A stretch of DNA of 64,000 nt, taken from DATCMH01 sp036563505 (lineage in GTDB: Bacteria; Pseudomonadota; Alphaproteobacteria; Rhizobiales; Beijerinckiaceae). Of the stretch, positions 47,829 to 56,732 are shown one piece after another (position 1 is the first letter of the stretch; every line of letters begins with the position of its first letter). Both the position numbers and the translations under genes were made by a program. The stretch lies in contig DATCMH010000005.1 in NCBI GenBank assembly GCA_036563505.1, positions 1 through 64,000 of the forward strand, given 5' to 3'. The notes below the pieces were generated by a model that was given only the letters and a program-made list of their open reading frames with translations, ran no database searches and was not told the DNA's origin.

Positions 47829-48647
47829 ATGCCCATAGCCTTTTCCACCCATCCCCTCGCCGGCCAAGCGGCCCTCGTCACCGGCGGCTCCTCCGGGATC
47901 GGGGCCGCCATCGCCCGCGCTTTCGCGGAGGCCGGCGCCAAGGTGGCCGTCAACTATCGAAGCGAGCGGGAGCCGGCCGAAGCCATCGCCGCCGCGATCC
48001 GGGCTGAGGGCGGCGAGGCCATCGCCGTCGCCGCGGACGTCTCGCAGGAGGCGGAGGTCGAGCGCATGGTCGCCGAGACGGTCGCCGCCTTCGGCCGCCT
48101 CGACATCCTCGTCGCCAATGCCGGCCTGCAGCAGGACGCCGCCGTCCGAGACATGACCCTCGAGCAGTGGCGCAAAGTGATCGACGTCAACCTGACGGGT
48201 CAGTTCCTGTGCTGCCGCGCGGCGGTGCGCCGGTTCCTCGATCAGCAGGAGCGCCCCGACCTGTCGCGGGCGCGCGGCAAGGTCATCTGCATGTCCTCCG
48301 TCCACGAGGTCATCCCCTGGGCGGGGCACGTGAACTACGCCGCCTCGAAAGGCGGAGTCATGCTGATGATGAAAAGCCTCGCCCAGGAGGTGGCCCGCGA
48401 CCGCATTCGCGTGAACGGCCTCGCCCCCGGCGCGATCCGTACCCCGATCAACCGCGAGGCCTGGGAGACGCCGGAGGCCATGAAGAACCTCCTCAAGCTC
48501 ATCCCCTACGGCCGCATCGGCGAGCCGGAGGATGTGGGCCAGGCCGCCGTCTGGCTCGCCTCGGACGCGAGCGACTACGTCACCGGCACCTCGCTCTTCA
48601 TCGACGGCGGGATGACGCTCTATCCCGGCTTCGAGGACAACGGCTGA
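47829..48647 (+). CDS. SDR-family oxidoreductase (glucose 1-dehydrogenase-like)
   Basis: A 272-residue classical short-chain dehydrogenase. It has the cofactor motif ALVTGGSSGIGAAIARAFAE (GGSSGIG), the structural motif LVANAG near 95, an active site with ICMSSVHEVIPWAGHVNYAASKGG (Ser about 158, Tyr about 170, Lys about 174), and RVNGLAPGAIRTPIN. Closest in pattern to glucose/ribitol dehydrogenases; substrate not certain. It lies after the glgB palindrome and may be an accessory sugar-oxidising enzyme. Its 3' end overlaps the convergent SWIM-like gene by 28 bp. Confidence 0.88.
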   Translation: MPIAFSTHPLAGQAALVTGGSSGIGAAIARAFAEAGAKVAVNYRSEREPAEAIAAAIRAEGGEAIAVAADVSQEAEVERMVAETVAAFGRLDILVANAGLQQDAAVRDMTLEQWRKVIDVNLTGQFLCCRAAVRRFLDQQERPDLSRARGKVICMSSVHEVIPWAGHVNYAASKGGVMLMMKSLAQEVARDRIRVNGLAPGAIRTPINREAWETPEAMKNLLKLIPYGRIGEPEDVGQAAVWLASDASDYVTGTSLFIDGGMTLYPGFEDNG

Positions 48648-49093
48648 GGCCCTTGGCCCTCGGCGAGCTTCTTGCGAAACCGGGTCAGCGCTCCGTCGAG
48701 CTGGGTCGCCGCCTCGGAGAGATCGGCGGCGCGCTCGGCAAGCGAACGCAAAGCGCCGCTGTCGAGGCTTCCGGGCCTGGTCTCCATCGCCCGCACGGCC
48801 TTGCCGTAATCCTGCAGGGCCACGTCGACCTCGTCGGCGAGATCCGCGAGCGGGGTTCCCATGACGATGTCCTCGAAGCCGAACTCCGCCTCGTCGTCGC
48901 GCTCAAGTGTGGCGTCGTAGCGAAGGCAGAGGAGGTCGAGGCGGTGGCGGCACCAGCCCTCCGGCGCGTGGCAGGTGCAGGCGATCCGGATGCGGTTGCC
49001 GCGAAGCCGCTCCGCCGTGACCGTGTGACGGGTTTCGCCGTCGGCGACGGTCAGCATGACCGGGTTTCGCGGCAGCTCGCTGCGCGTCAGCAT
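48620..49093 (-). CDS. SWIM-like zinc-binding protein
   Basis: A 157-residue protein. The segment RIACTCHAPEGWCRHRLDLL near residues 39-58 fits a SWIM-type zinc finger (C-x-C, then C-x-H). A long helical, charged C-terminal half follows (VDVALQDYGKAVRAM; LRSLAERAADLSEAATQL). ATG 49093 is chosen from MLTRSELPRNPVML; the frame extends upstream without a signal. SWIM domains bind DNA or protein. It is divergent from rpe, so its promoter lies in the 146-bp gap, and it overlaps the SDR gene tail to tail. Confidence 0.7.
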   Translation of the reverse strand: MLTRSELPRNPVMLTVADGETRHTVTAERLRGNRIRIACTCHAPEGWCRHRLDLLCLRYDATLERDDEAEFGFEDIVMGTPLADLADEVDVALQDYGKAVRAMETRPGSLDSGALRSLAERAADLSEAATQLDGALTRFRKKLAEGQGPQPLSSKPG

Positions 49094-49239
49094 GGCGTAG
49101 TCCCCCAAACGTCTTCTGCTGTTTTGCCGACGATGATGACGCAGAGTGGTGAACAGCTCAAGCACGGCCAAGGCTCGCGCGGCGGGGGCGAGGCGACCTG
49201 CATTGTCGCCGTCCCTCGCCTCGTGATACCCGCCGCGCC

Positions 49240-49917
49240 ATGGCCCAAGAACTTCTGATCGCTCCTTCCATTCTCGCCGCCGACTTCGCCCGCCTCGGCG
49301 AGGAAGTGCGGGCCGCCGACGCGGCCGGCGGGGACTGGATCCACATCGACGTGATGGACGGGCACTTCGTGCCGAACATCACGCTCGGCCCCGACATCGT
49401 GCGGGCGCTGCGCCCGCACACCCGAAAGATCTTCGACGTCCACCTCATGATTGCGCCGGCGGACCCCTACCTGGAAGCCTTCGCCGCGGCCGGGGCCGAC
49501 GTGATCACGGTCCATGCCGAGGCCGGCCCCCATCTCCACCGCTCCCTCCAGACGATCCGGGCCTTGGGCAAGCGCGCGGGCGTCGCCCTCAATCCCGGCA
49601 CGCCTGAGGCCGCGGTCGAGCCCGTGCTCGACCTCGTCGACCTCGTGCTCTGCATGACCGTGAACCCGGGCTTCGGCGGGCAGGCCTTCATCCCCTCCGT
49701 CTGCGACAAGGTCCGACGCATCCGGGCGATGACGGCGGGACGGGACATCGACATCGAGGTCGATGGCGGCGTCACCACGGAGACGGCCGGCCTCGTTGCG
49801 GCGGCCGGCGCCAATATTCTCGTCGCCGGCTCGGCGGTGTTCAAAGGGGGTGACTATGCCGCGCGCATCGACGCGATCCGGGCGCAGGCGGCGATGGCGC
49901 GGGGCGAAATTGCCTGA
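49240..49917 (+). CDS. rpe: ribulose-phosphate 3-epimerase
   Basis: A 225-residue TIM-barrel enzyme of the pentose phosphate pathway interconverting ribulose-5-phosphate and xylulose-5-phosphate. It has APSILAADFARLGEEVRA at the start, the metal-binding HIDVMDGHFVPNITLGPD, VHLMI, VNPGFGGQAFI and EVDGGV (catalytic Asp), and NILVAGSAVF at the phosphate site. Usual length. It lies 66 bp before purB, possibly in the same transcript. Confidence 0.96.
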   Translation: MAQELLIAPSILAADFARLGEEVRAADAAGGDWIHIDVMDGHFVPNITLGPDIVRALRPHTRKIFDVHLMIAPADPYLEAFAAAGADVITVHAEAGPHLHRSLQTIRALGKRAGVALNPGTPEAAVEPVLDLVDLVLCMTVNPGFGGQAFIPSVCDKVRRIRAMTAGRDIDIEVDGGVTTETAGLVAAAGANILVAGSAVFKGGDYAARIDAIRAQAAMARGEIA

Positions 49918-49983
49918 GGCGGCCCGCATTGAGGCCACCAGCTTCGCGTGCTACCCGGCCTCGACCCCTGACGAGAGCCGCCG

Positions 49984-51291
49984 ATGATCCCCCGCTACAG
50001 CCGCCCCGCGATGGCGGCGATCTGGTCGCCCGAGACGAAGTTCCGCATCTGGTTCGAGATCGAGGCCCACGCCACCTCGGCGTTGGCCGAACTCGGCGTC
50101 GTGCCGCGGGAGGCCGCTGAGAAGGTTTGGGAAAAGGGCGCCGAGGCGGTCTTCGACGTGGAGCGCATCGACGCCATCGAGCGCGAGGTGAAGCACGACG
50201 TCATCGCTTTCCTCACCCATCTGTCCGAGATCGTCGGTCCGGAGGCTCGCTTCGTCCACCAGGGGATGACCTCGTCCGACGTGCTCGACACCTGCTTCAA
50301 CGTACAGTTGGTGCGCGCGGCGGACCTCCTCATCGCCGACGTCGACGCCCTGCTCGCAGCGCTGAAGCGCCGGGCCTTCGAGCACAAGATGACGCCCTCC
50401 ATCGGGCGCTCGCACGGCATCCACGCCGAGCCGGTCACCTTCGGCCTCAAGCTCGCTCAAGCCTATGCCGAGTTCTCGCGCAACCGCGAGCGCCTTGTCG
50501 CCGCCCGTCGGGAGGTCGCGACCTGTGCCATCTCGGGGGCGGTGGGCACCTTCGCCAACATCGATCCGCGGGTGGAGGAGTATGTCGCCGCGAAGATGGA
50601 GCTCGAGCCCGAGCCCGTCTCGACGCAGGTCGTCCCCCGCGACCGGCACGCCATGTTCTTCGTGACGCTGGGCGTCGTCGCCTCTTCGATCGAGCGCCTC
50701 GCCACCGAGATCCGCCACCTGCAGCGCACCGAGGTGCTGGAGGCGGAGGAGTACTTCTCCGAGGGCCAAAAGGGCTCCTCGGCGATGCCGCACAAGCGCA
50801 ACCCGGTGCTGACCGAGAACCTGACGGGCCTTGCCCGCATGGTGCGCGGCTACGCCCTGCCGGCGATGGAGAACGTGGCCCTCTGGCACGAGCGGGACAT
50901 CTCTCATTCCTCTGTCGAGCGCATGATCGGCCCCGACGCCACGGTGACCCTCGACTTCGCCCTCGCGCGGCTGACGAGTGTCATAGACAAGCTCCTCGTC
51001 TATCCCGAGAACATGCAGAAGAACCTCGACCGCCTCGGCGGGCTCGTTCATTCGCAGCGGGTGCTTCTCGCCCTGACGCAGAAGGGCGTGTCGCGGGAGG
51101 ACAGCTACCGCCTCGTTCAGCGCAACGCGATGCCGGTCTGGCGCGGCGAGGGCGACTTCCTGACCCTCCTCAAGGCCGACCCGGAGGTGAGCGCCAAGAT
51201 GTCAGCGGACGAGATCGAGGCTTGCTTCGACCTTGGCTACCACTTCAAGCACGTCGACACGATCTTTCGGCGGGTGTTCGGGGCGGTGTGA
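49984..51291 (+). CDS. purB: adenylosuccinate lyase
   Basis: A 435-residue fumarase-fold enzyme of purine synthesis. It cleaves succinylaminoimidazole-carboxamide ribotide and adenylosuccinate. The signature GSSAMPHKRNP near 264 and the catalytic GRSHGIHAEP near 138, plus QGMTSSDVLDTCFNVQL near 95, are intact. The N-terminus MIPRYSRPAMAAIWSPETKF is typical. It is followed 3 bp later by the metallophosphoesterase, indicating an operon. Confidence 0.96.
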   Translation: MIPRYSRPAMAAIWSPETKFRIWFEIEAHATSALAELGVVPREAAEKVWEKGAEAVFDVERIDAIEREVKHDVIAFLTHLSEIVGPEARFVHQGMTSSDVLDTCFNVQLVRAADLLIADVDALLAALKRRAFEHKMTPSIGRSHGIHAEPVTFGLKLAQAYAEFSRNRERLVAARREVATCAISGAVGTFANIDPRVEEYVAAKMELEPEPVSTQVVPRDRHAMFFVTLGVVASSIERLATEIRHLQRTEVLEAEEYFSEGQKGSSAMPHKRNPVLTENLTGLARMVRGYALPAMENVALWHERDISHSSVERMIGPDATVTLDFALARLTSVIDKLLVYPENMQKNLDRLGGLVHSQRVLLALTQKGVSREDSYRLVQRNAMPVWRGEGDFLTLLKADPEVSAKMSADEIEACFDLGYHFKHVDTIFRRVFGAV

Positions 51292-51294
51292 GGC

Positions 51295-52035
51295 ATGCGC
51301 ATCGCGGTTCTCGCCGACATTCACGGCAACGTCCGCGCCCTCGAGGCCGTCATCGCCGACCTGCGCGAGCGCCGGGTCGATCGCGTCGTCAACCTCGGCG
51401 ATTGCCTGTCGGGACCGCTGGAAGCGGCGGACACCGCGGCCCTCCTCATGCGGCAGGACTGGCTGACGGTCCGCGGCAACCATGATCGCTGGCTCGTCGA
51501 GACGCCTCCCGCGCAGCTCTCGCCATCCGACCGCGCCGCGGCGGACCAGATCGACGACGCCGTGCGGGACTGGTTGCGGAAGCTTCCGGCCACACGACGA
51601 CTCGAGGACGTGCTCCTCGTGCATGGCACGGCGACGAGCGACACCACGTATCTCACGGAGCGCGTTACTCCGCACGGCGTCACCCTTCGCCCCGATGAAG
51701 AGATCGCCCGCGATCTCGACGCCTTCGACGGCACGCTCGTGTTGTGCGGGCACAGCCACGTCCCGCGGCTCGTCGCTTTGAGCGACGGGCAAACCGTGTT
51801 CAACCCCGGCAGCGTCGGCCTTCCCGCCTACGACGATGATCATCCGGCTTGGCATGCCATGGAGGTCGGATCGCCTCATGCCCGCTACGGCGTGATCGAG
51901 CGGACGGCAAGTGGCTGGCGATTCGAGCACCACGCGGTCGATTACGACTGGCGGGGGGCTGCCGATGCAGCCCTGAATGTCGGACGCCGAGACTGGGCGC
52001 ACGCCCTCTCGACCGGCTTCGCGTTGAGGTCGTGA
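51295..52035 (+). CDS. metallophosphoesterase (YfcE/MJ0936-like)
   Basis: A 246-residue calcineurin-fold phosphoesterase. The metal-binding series is complete: VLADIHGNVRAL (DxH), NLGDCLSGP (GD), VRGNHDRW (GNHD) and LCGHSHVPR (GHxH), then FNPGSVGLP. The substrate is unknown; many relatives hydrolyse phosphodiesters. It follows purB by 3 bp and precedes a small hydrolase by 4 bp, so these three genes are likely cotranscribed. Confidence 0.88.
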   Translation: MRIAVLADIHGNVRALEAVIADLRERRVDRVVNLGDCLSGPLEAADTAALLMRQDWLTVRGNHDRWLVETPPAQLSPSDRAAADQIDDAVRDWLRKLPATRRLEDVLLVHGTATSDTTYLTERVTPHGVTLRPDEEIARDLDAFDGTLVLCGHSHVPRLVALSDGQTVFNPGSVGLPAYDDDHPAWHAMEVGSPHARYGVIERTASGWRFEHHAVDYDWRGAADAALNVGRRDWAHALSTGFALRS

Positions 52036-52039
52036 CACC

Positions 52040-52591
52040 ATGCGCATCGCCGATTGCGACGTCATCATCATCCCGGGCCTCGGCGGCTCCGGCCCGGACC
52101 ACTGGCAGAGCCGCTGGGAGGCGAAGCTGTCCACGGCGCGGCGCGTCGAACAGGACGATTGGGATGCGCCTTCGCCCGTCGCTTGGGCCGAGCGCATCCT
52201 TGAGACGGTGAGCGCGGCCGAGCGGCCCGTCGTGCTCGTGGCGCACAGCCTCGGCGTCGTCGCCGCGGTCGAGGTTGCCCCGCTTCTGCCCGAGGGCCGG
52301 GTGCGGGGCGCCTTCCTCGTCAGCCTGCCCGACGTCGAAGACGAGGAGCGCACCCCGCCCGAGACCTGGAGCTTTGCCCCGATCCCCCGCGGGCCCCTGC
52401 CCTTCCCGAGCGTCCTGGTGGCGAGCCGCACCGATCCGTACTGCGCCTACGAGCGGGCCGAGGATTTCGCCTATGCCTGGGGCGCCGCCTTCGTCGACGC
52501 CGGGGATGCCGGCCACATCAACGTGGCGAGCGAGCACGGGCCCTGGCCGGAAGGGCTGATGCGCTTCGCGGGGTTCATGAAGCTGCTTTGA
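52040..52591 (+). CDS. RBBP9/YdeN-type serine hydrolase
   Basis: A 183-residue small alpha/beta hydrolase. It starts with the family signature VIIIPGLGGSGPDHWQSRWE. The nucleophile elbow VLVAHSLGV gives Ser near 76, SRTDPYCAYE provides the Asp near 135, and DAGHINVASE the His near 155. Members act on short esters or unknown peptides. It overlaps the convergent EamA gene by 17 bp at the 3' end. Third gene of the purB group. Confidence 0.85.
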   Translation: MRIADCDVIIIPGLGGSGPDHWQSRWEAKLSTARRVEQDDWDAPSPVAWAERILETVSAAERPVVLVAHSLGVVAAVEVAPLLPEGRVRGAFLVSLPDVEDEERTPPETWSFAPIPRGPLPFPSVLVASRTDPYCAYERAEDFAYAWGAAFVDAGDAGHINVASEHGPWPEGLMRFAGFMKLL

Positions 52592-53534
52592 GCCGCTTCA
52601 GGTTCACGACCACGACGCCTCCCAGCGCCATCAGGCCGCCGACGACGCCGAGCAGTGTCGGCACCTCGCCGAGCCACACGTAGCCGATCAGCGTCGCGAA
52701 GGGCGGGACGCAGTAGAGGAAGTTGGTCGCCCGCGCCGCCGGAAGCCGCGACAGCGCCACCGCCCAGGCCGCGTAGGCGACGGCGCCGGGAACGAGGGCG
52801 AGATAGACGGCGGAGCCGACCGCCTCGGCGCCCGCGACCTGCGCCTCGCCGAGAGCGGAGGGCAGCCAGGGCGACAGGAGGGCGGCGCCGACGAGGATAT
52901 TCCAGGCCGCGACGGTGAGCCCGCCGTGCCGCTGGAAGAGCGGCTTCTGGACGACGGTGGTCGACGCCGTGCACAGGGCCGCGCCGAGGATGAACATCGT
53001 CCCTCGGTCGAGCGTCAGCGCCTGAAGGCCCTGTCCCTCGCCCAGCGCGATGAGCCCGATGCCGGTGAAGGACAGCGCCGTTCCGGCCCAGGCCAGCCTA
53101 CCGAAACGCTCGCCGAGGAAGGCCATGGCGAGGATCGCGGTCAGGATCGGGTTGACGTTGATGATGAAGCTCGCGGCGCCCGCGGAGACGGTGGTCTGGC
53201 CGATGTTGAGCAGCACGGCGTAGAGCGCGACGAAGACGGTGCCGCCGAAGACGAAACGCCAGAGCTCCGCACGCGCGGGCAGGGTCGGCCGGGCGACCGC
53301 GAGGTAGAGGGCCGCGGGCAGCGCCGCGAGCGCGAAGCGCAGGGCCCCGAGCTCGATCGGTCCGAAACCGGCAAGACCCGCCCGAATCGCCGGGAAGGCC
53401 GAGGACCAGCCGAGCAGGGTCAGGCCGATGGCCGCGATCGTGATGCCGTCCAGGGCACGGGAGCCTGGCGCCGGGCGGGCCGGCCGGTCGAGATCGGACG
53501 AACCGGAGAGGGCGGGATCGCAGACGGTGCTCAT
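52575..53534 (-). CDS. EamA/DMT-family transporter
   Basis: A 319-residue membrane protein with about ten segments in two EamA repeats (ITIAAIGLTLLGWSSAFPAI; later GTALSFTGIGLIALGEGQGL and AAWNILVGAALLSPWLPSAL). It has a hydrophilic N-terminal 30 residues. The ATG at 53534 has AGGAGG. It is divergent from a LysR gene with an 84-bp gap, a common exporter-regulator pair, so the LysR protein probably controls it. Substrate unknown. Confidence 0.88.
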   Translation of the reverse strand: MSTVCDPALSGSSDLDRPARPAPGSRALDGITIAAIGLTLLGWSSAFPAIRAGLAGFGPIELGALRFALAALPAALYLAVARPTLPARAELWRFVFGGTVFVALYAVLLNIGQTTVSAGAASFIINVNPILTAILAMAFLGERFGRLAWAGTALSFTGIGLIALGEGQGLQALTLDRGTMFILGAALCTASTTVVQKPLFQRHGGLTVAAWNILVGAALLSPWLPSALGEAQVAGAEAVGSAVYLALVPGAVAYAAWAVALSRLPAARATNFLYCVPPFATLIGYVWLGEVPTLLGVVGGLMALGGVVVVNLKRLKAAS

Positions 53535-53609
53535 GACGGCCTCCTGGTCGGGTCGGCTGCGACGATCTCGTGCGGCGAGCTCCTTGACAAACGAACAGAT
53601 CAACGTGTT

Positions 53610-53630
53610 GCTGTGAGTATGGCTCACAGC
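53610..53630. promoter_or_regulatory. 8-bp perfect palindrome over the LysR start codon
   Basis: GCTGTGAG (53610-53617) and CTCACAGC (53623-53630) flank five bases that include the LysR ATG. It could be an autoregulatory operator or an mRNA hairpin hiding the start. It lies in the divergent region between transporter and regulator. Confidence 0.5.
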
Positions 53631-54545
53631 TTTCAGGATGTGCCGCCCCTCGACGCGCTGCAGGCTTTCGAGGTCGCCGCCCGCGCCGGCAGCTTCAGTG
53701 CGGCGGCCGACCAGCTGCATCTGACCCATGGCGCGGTGAGCCGCCGGATTGCCCGCCTTGAGGACTGGTTCGGGCACAAGCTCTTCGAGCGGCGCGGGCG
53801 CGGCGTCGTGCTCACGCCCGAAGGGCAGCGCTTGTCCGAGCGCACCGGCGAGGCTTTCGCGCTCATCGCGGAAACGCCGGATCGCTGGACCGAAGCGCGC
53901 GGGGCCGCCATCGTTCGTCTCTCGACCGTGCCGTCCGTGTGCGCGAGCTGGCTGCTGCCCCGGCTCGAGAAGCTGGAGCAGGGCCAAGAGGGCGGCGAGG
54001 CGCTCCGGATCGAGATCCTGATCGACCAGAAATACGCCGACCTGCAGGCCGACGGAGTCGATCTTGCCATCCGCTGCGGACGCGGCACGGTGCCCGGCCG
54101 CGCCTCGATCAAGCTGTTCGAGGAGCACTGCTACCCGGTCGCGGCGCCGGGGCTCGCCCAGCGCATCGGGCCGGGCGGGCCCGAGCGCTTCCTGGAGCAT
54201 CCGCTCCTGCACGATTCCAACGCCGGCGGCTGGCGCGCCTGGTTCGCGACGCACGACATCGACTACCGCCCGCAGCGCCGGGACCGGCGCTTCGAGGATT
54301 ACAACCTCGTGCTCGCCGCCGCCATGAACGGCCTCGGGATCGCGCTAGCCCGCCCGCCGCTCGTCGTGGAGGCTCTGCGGAGCGGCCGTCTCGTGCCCGT
54401 GGACGAGCGCACGGCCCTCAACCCCGTCGCCTACTGGCTTGACCGGCCGCCAGGTCCCTTGCGGCGCAGCGCCGAAACCCTCGCCCGTCGCCTCCTCGCC
54501 GAGGCGGGCGTCCCAGAGGGGCAGGCGCGCGCGTTCCTGGGTTGA
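53619..54545 (+). CDS. LysR-family transcriptional regulator (GcvA-like)
   Basis: A 308-residue LysR protein. N-terminal winged helix (VPPLDALQAFEVAARAGSFS, LTHGAVSRRIARLEDWFGHK) about 8-65, effector domain about 90-300 (RLSTVPSVCASWLLPRLEKL, GVDLAIRCGRG, NLVLAAAMNGLGIALARPPL). The pattern resembles GcvA-type regulators. ATG 53619 lies in a palindrome; the frame before it is antisense to the transporter. It probably regulates the divergent exporter. Confidence 0.88.
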   Translation: MAHSFQDVPPLDALQAFEVAARAGSFSAAADQLHLTHGAVSRRIARLEDWFGHKLFERRGRGVVLTPEGQRLSERTGEAFALIAETPDRWTEARGAAIVRLSTVPSVCASWLLPRLEKLEQGQEGGEALRIEILIDQKYADLQADGVDLAIRCGRGTVPGRASIKLFEEHCYPVAAPGLAQRIGPGGPERFLEHPLLHDSNAGGWRAWFATHDIDYRPQRRDRRFEDYNLVLAAAMNGLGIALARPPLVVEALRSGRLVPVDERTALNPVAYWLDRPPGPLRRSAETLARRLLAEAGVPEGQARAFLG

Positions 54546-54637
54546 AGCGGCTCGCACTGTATTTGACCGAATGAATTCGCTTCATCTTGGATCGCCGACG
54601 GCAGGATCGCTCAGTTCCTGACATCCTTGGAGCCACG

Positions 54638-55033
54638 ATGACGTTCCTCAAATTGATTTCCGCCAGCCTCTTCGTGAGCGTCGCATGCGCGGCCTCGGCT
54701 CAGACGATCACGATCCAGACCGGAGACCGCTCCGCCGAAGGCGCGAAGATCTCCACCTTGCGCGTGCAAACGACGACGAACCTCAGCCTGCCCGCTGTGA
54801 ACCTCCAGAACCCCGACGAGCAAAGGACGCAGCAAGAGGCAGCTCGCCGCGCGATCTACGACATGGCCAACCGTGAGTGCCGCCTCTTGCGGGAGGTCTT
54901 CGGCACGGATTGCCGGATCGTCACCATGAACGTGTCGAGCAACGCTCAACTGCGCCAGGGCGGCGGCACCGAACTCGTCACCGCGAACGGCAACGTGACC
55001 TACGAACTCTTCCCTGCCGCGCCCAAGCCCTGA
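54638..55033 (+). CDS. secreted hypothetical protein
   Basis: A 131-residue protein with a signal peptide MTFLKLISASLFVSVACAAS, probably cleaved after ASA near 21. The mature part is soluble with QEAARRAIYDMANRECRLLR and VFGTDCRIVTMNVS; two cysteines may pair. TTGGAG precedes the ATG. The UrcA-like pattern (an exposed beta strand, then a helical RECRLL core and CRI) suggests a small periplasmic protein, but I recognise no family with certainty. Confidence 0.72.
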   Translation: MTFLKLISASLFVSVACAASAQTITIQTGDRSAEGAKISTLRVQTTTNLSLPAVNLQNPDEQRTQQEAARRAIYDMANRECRLLREVFGTDCRIVTMNVSSNAQLRQGGGTELVTANGNVTYELFPAAPKP

Positions 55034-55050
55034 GATTTGGGTCGGATACG

Positions 55051-55079
55051 AAAAAGGGCCGCCCTTCCGGGCGGCCCTT
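55051..55079 (-). terminator. Rho-independent terminator of rpsD
   Basis: An 11-bp perfect stem (55054-55064 and 55069-55079) with a 4-base loop. Read on the minus strand, the stem is followed by TTTTT, placed 25 bp after the rpsD stop. It may also serve the convergent secreted-protein gene. Confidence 0.88.
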
Positions 55080-55104
55080 GCTGTGTTCGGCCTCTCGCTT
55101 CTGA

Positions 55105-55722
55105 TCAGCGCGAGTAGAACTCGATAACGAGGTTCGGCTCCATCTGGACCGGGTAGGGCACCTCGGTGAGGCCCGGCACCCGGGTCATGCGAGCCGTCAT
55201 CTTGGAATGATCGACCTCGATGTAGTCCGGCACGTCGCGCTCGGGCAGCTGCGCGGCCACGACCACGAGCTCCATCTGCTTCGACTTGTCCTTGACCTCG
55301 ACCACGTCGCCCGGCTTCACGAGGTAGCTCGAGATGTTGACCCGGCGGCCGTTGACCTTGACGTGGCCGTGGTTGACGAACTGGCGGGCCGCGAAGGGGG
55401 TCGGCACGAACTTCGAGCGGTACACCACCGCGTCGAGGCGGCGCTCGAGCAGGCCGATCAGGTTCTCGCCGGAGTCGCCGCGCATGCGGATCGCTTCCGC
55501 GTAGTAGCGGCGGAACTGCTTCTCGGTGATGTTGGCGTAGTAGCCCTTCAACTTCTGCTTGGCGCGCAGCTGCGTGCCGAAGTCAGACGCCTTGCCCTTG
55601 CGGCGCTGGCCGTGCTGGCCGGGGCCGTATTCGCGGCGGTTGACGGGGCTCTTCGGGCGGCCCCAGATGTTCTGACCCATGCGGCGGTCAAGCTTGTGCT
55701 TGGCCTGAATGCGCTTCGACAT
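55105..55722 (-). CDS. rpsD: 30S ribosomal protein S4
   Basis: A 205-residue ribosomal protein that binds 16S rRNA early in 30S assembly. N-terminal MSKRIQAKHKLDRRMGQNIW, the S4 RNA-binding domain near 94-150 (RRLDAVVYRSKFVPTPFAAR, HGHVKVNGRRVNISSY), and the C-terminus PNLVIEFYSR. Normal length. GAGGAA precedes the ATG. Monocistronic, with terminators on both sides; the leader has an additional CCAGC-GCTGG hairpin. Confidence 0.98.
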   Translation of the reverse strand: MSKRIQAKHKLDRRMGQNIWGRPKSPVNRREYGPGQHGQRRKGKASDFGTQLRAKQKLKGYYANITEKQFRRYYAEAIRMRGDSGENLIGLLERRLDAVVYRSKFVPTPFAARQFVNHGHVKVNGRRVNISSYLVKPGDVVEVKDKSKQMELVVVAAQLPERDVPDYIEVDHSKMTARMTRVPGLTEVPYPVQMEPNLVIEFYSR

Positions 55723-55812
55723 CGCTGTTCCTCTGGTGTCGATTGATGAGGAACGCGCCCTCCTCTTCCCGTCAGGGACGACAGGTCCAGCGAAAGCTGG
55801 TCCACGGGTGCG

Positions 55813-55848
55813 TGAAAACGAACACGCGGCCCGGTGAGGAGCCGCGTG
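55813..55848 (-). terminator. probable terminator of murI
   Basis: An 8-bp perfect stem (55841-55848 and 55823-55830), loop of ten, then TTCGTTTT on the minus strand. It lies about 60 bp after the murI stop and before rpsD. Confidence 0.65.
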
Positions 55849-55910
55849 AACGTTAGCGGGTGCTAGCGGAGGCGGGCGGCGAAGTCAAGACAGTGTGGCC
55901 CCTCGGCACC

Positions 55911-56732
55911 CTAGAGCGGCAGCGGCTCGGCCTCGCAGCGCGACAGCCCGCGGGCGGCAAGCGTCTCGCGCAGAGCGGGCGTCACGCCCGCGCCGTCGGT
56001 GAACACGGCGACGCCGTCGCCGGTCTCGTGCTCGCCCGGGATCGAAGGGCCGAGCAGGTCCGCGACGCGGCGCGCGATGGCCGGGGCCGGATCGAGCCAG
56101 ACGACGGGCCAAGGGCTCACCCGCTCGAAGCGGGGCAGGAGCAGAGGATAATGAGTGCAGCCGAGCACCACGACGTCGGTGCGGCCCACCTCGTCGGCGA
56201 CGAAGGCCGGGGCAATCTCGGCCCGCACCTCGGCGTCGCTCACCGCCTCGCCCGCGAGTTCGGCCGTGGCGATCTCGGCAAGGCGCGGCGAACCGACGAG
56301 CGTCACCTTGGCGTCGCCGGCATAGGTCGCGACGAGGTCGCGGGTATAGGCCCGCGCCACGGTGCCGGGCGTCGCCAGCACGCTGATACGCCGTGAGCGC
56401 GAGAGGAGGGCCGCGGGCTTCACGGCGGGTACGGTGCCCACGAACGGCACGGGAAAGCGCGCGCGCAGGTGGGGCAGCACGCCCTCGACCGTCGAGGCGG
56501 TGTTGCAGGCCACCACCACGAGGTCCGGGGCGTGCCGGTCGATGAGCCGCTCCATCACCGCGGCGAGCCGCGCCGCCAAGGCCTGCTCGTCGAAGCGCCC
56601 GTAGGGGAAGCCGGCATCGTCGGCGGCGTAGAGGTAGCGCGCGTCGGGCCGGGCCCGGCGCAGTTCGGCGAGCACCGTGAGCCCGCCGAGGCCGGAATCG
56701 AAAACGAGGATCGTGGGGGTCCGCGGCGTCAT
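55911..56732 (-). CDS. murI: glutamate racemase
   Basis: A 273-residue enzyme converting L-glutamate to D-glutamate for peptidoglycan. The N-terminus TILVFDSGLGGLTVLAELRR is the family signature. The two catalytic cysteines are seen in VVVACNTASTVEG and VVVLGCTHYPLLLP. The start is ATG 56732 (MTPRTPTIL), giving a usual length; an upstream ATG at 56777 would add 15 residues that look non-native. No strong ribosome binding site precedes either. Confidence 0.93.
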   Translation of the reverse strand: MTPRTPTILVFDSGLGGLTVLAELRRARPDARYLYAADDAGFPYGRFDEQALAARLAAVMERLIDRHAPDLVVVACNTASTVEGVLPHLRARFPVPFVGTVPAVKPAALLSRSRRISVLATPGTVARAYTRDLVATYAGDAKVTLVGSPRLAEIATAELAGEAVSDAEVRAEIAPAFVADEVGRTDVVVLGCTHYPLLLPRFERVSPWPVVWLDPAPAIARRVADLLGPSIPGEHETGDGVAVFTDGAGVTPALRETLAARGLSRCEAEPLPL

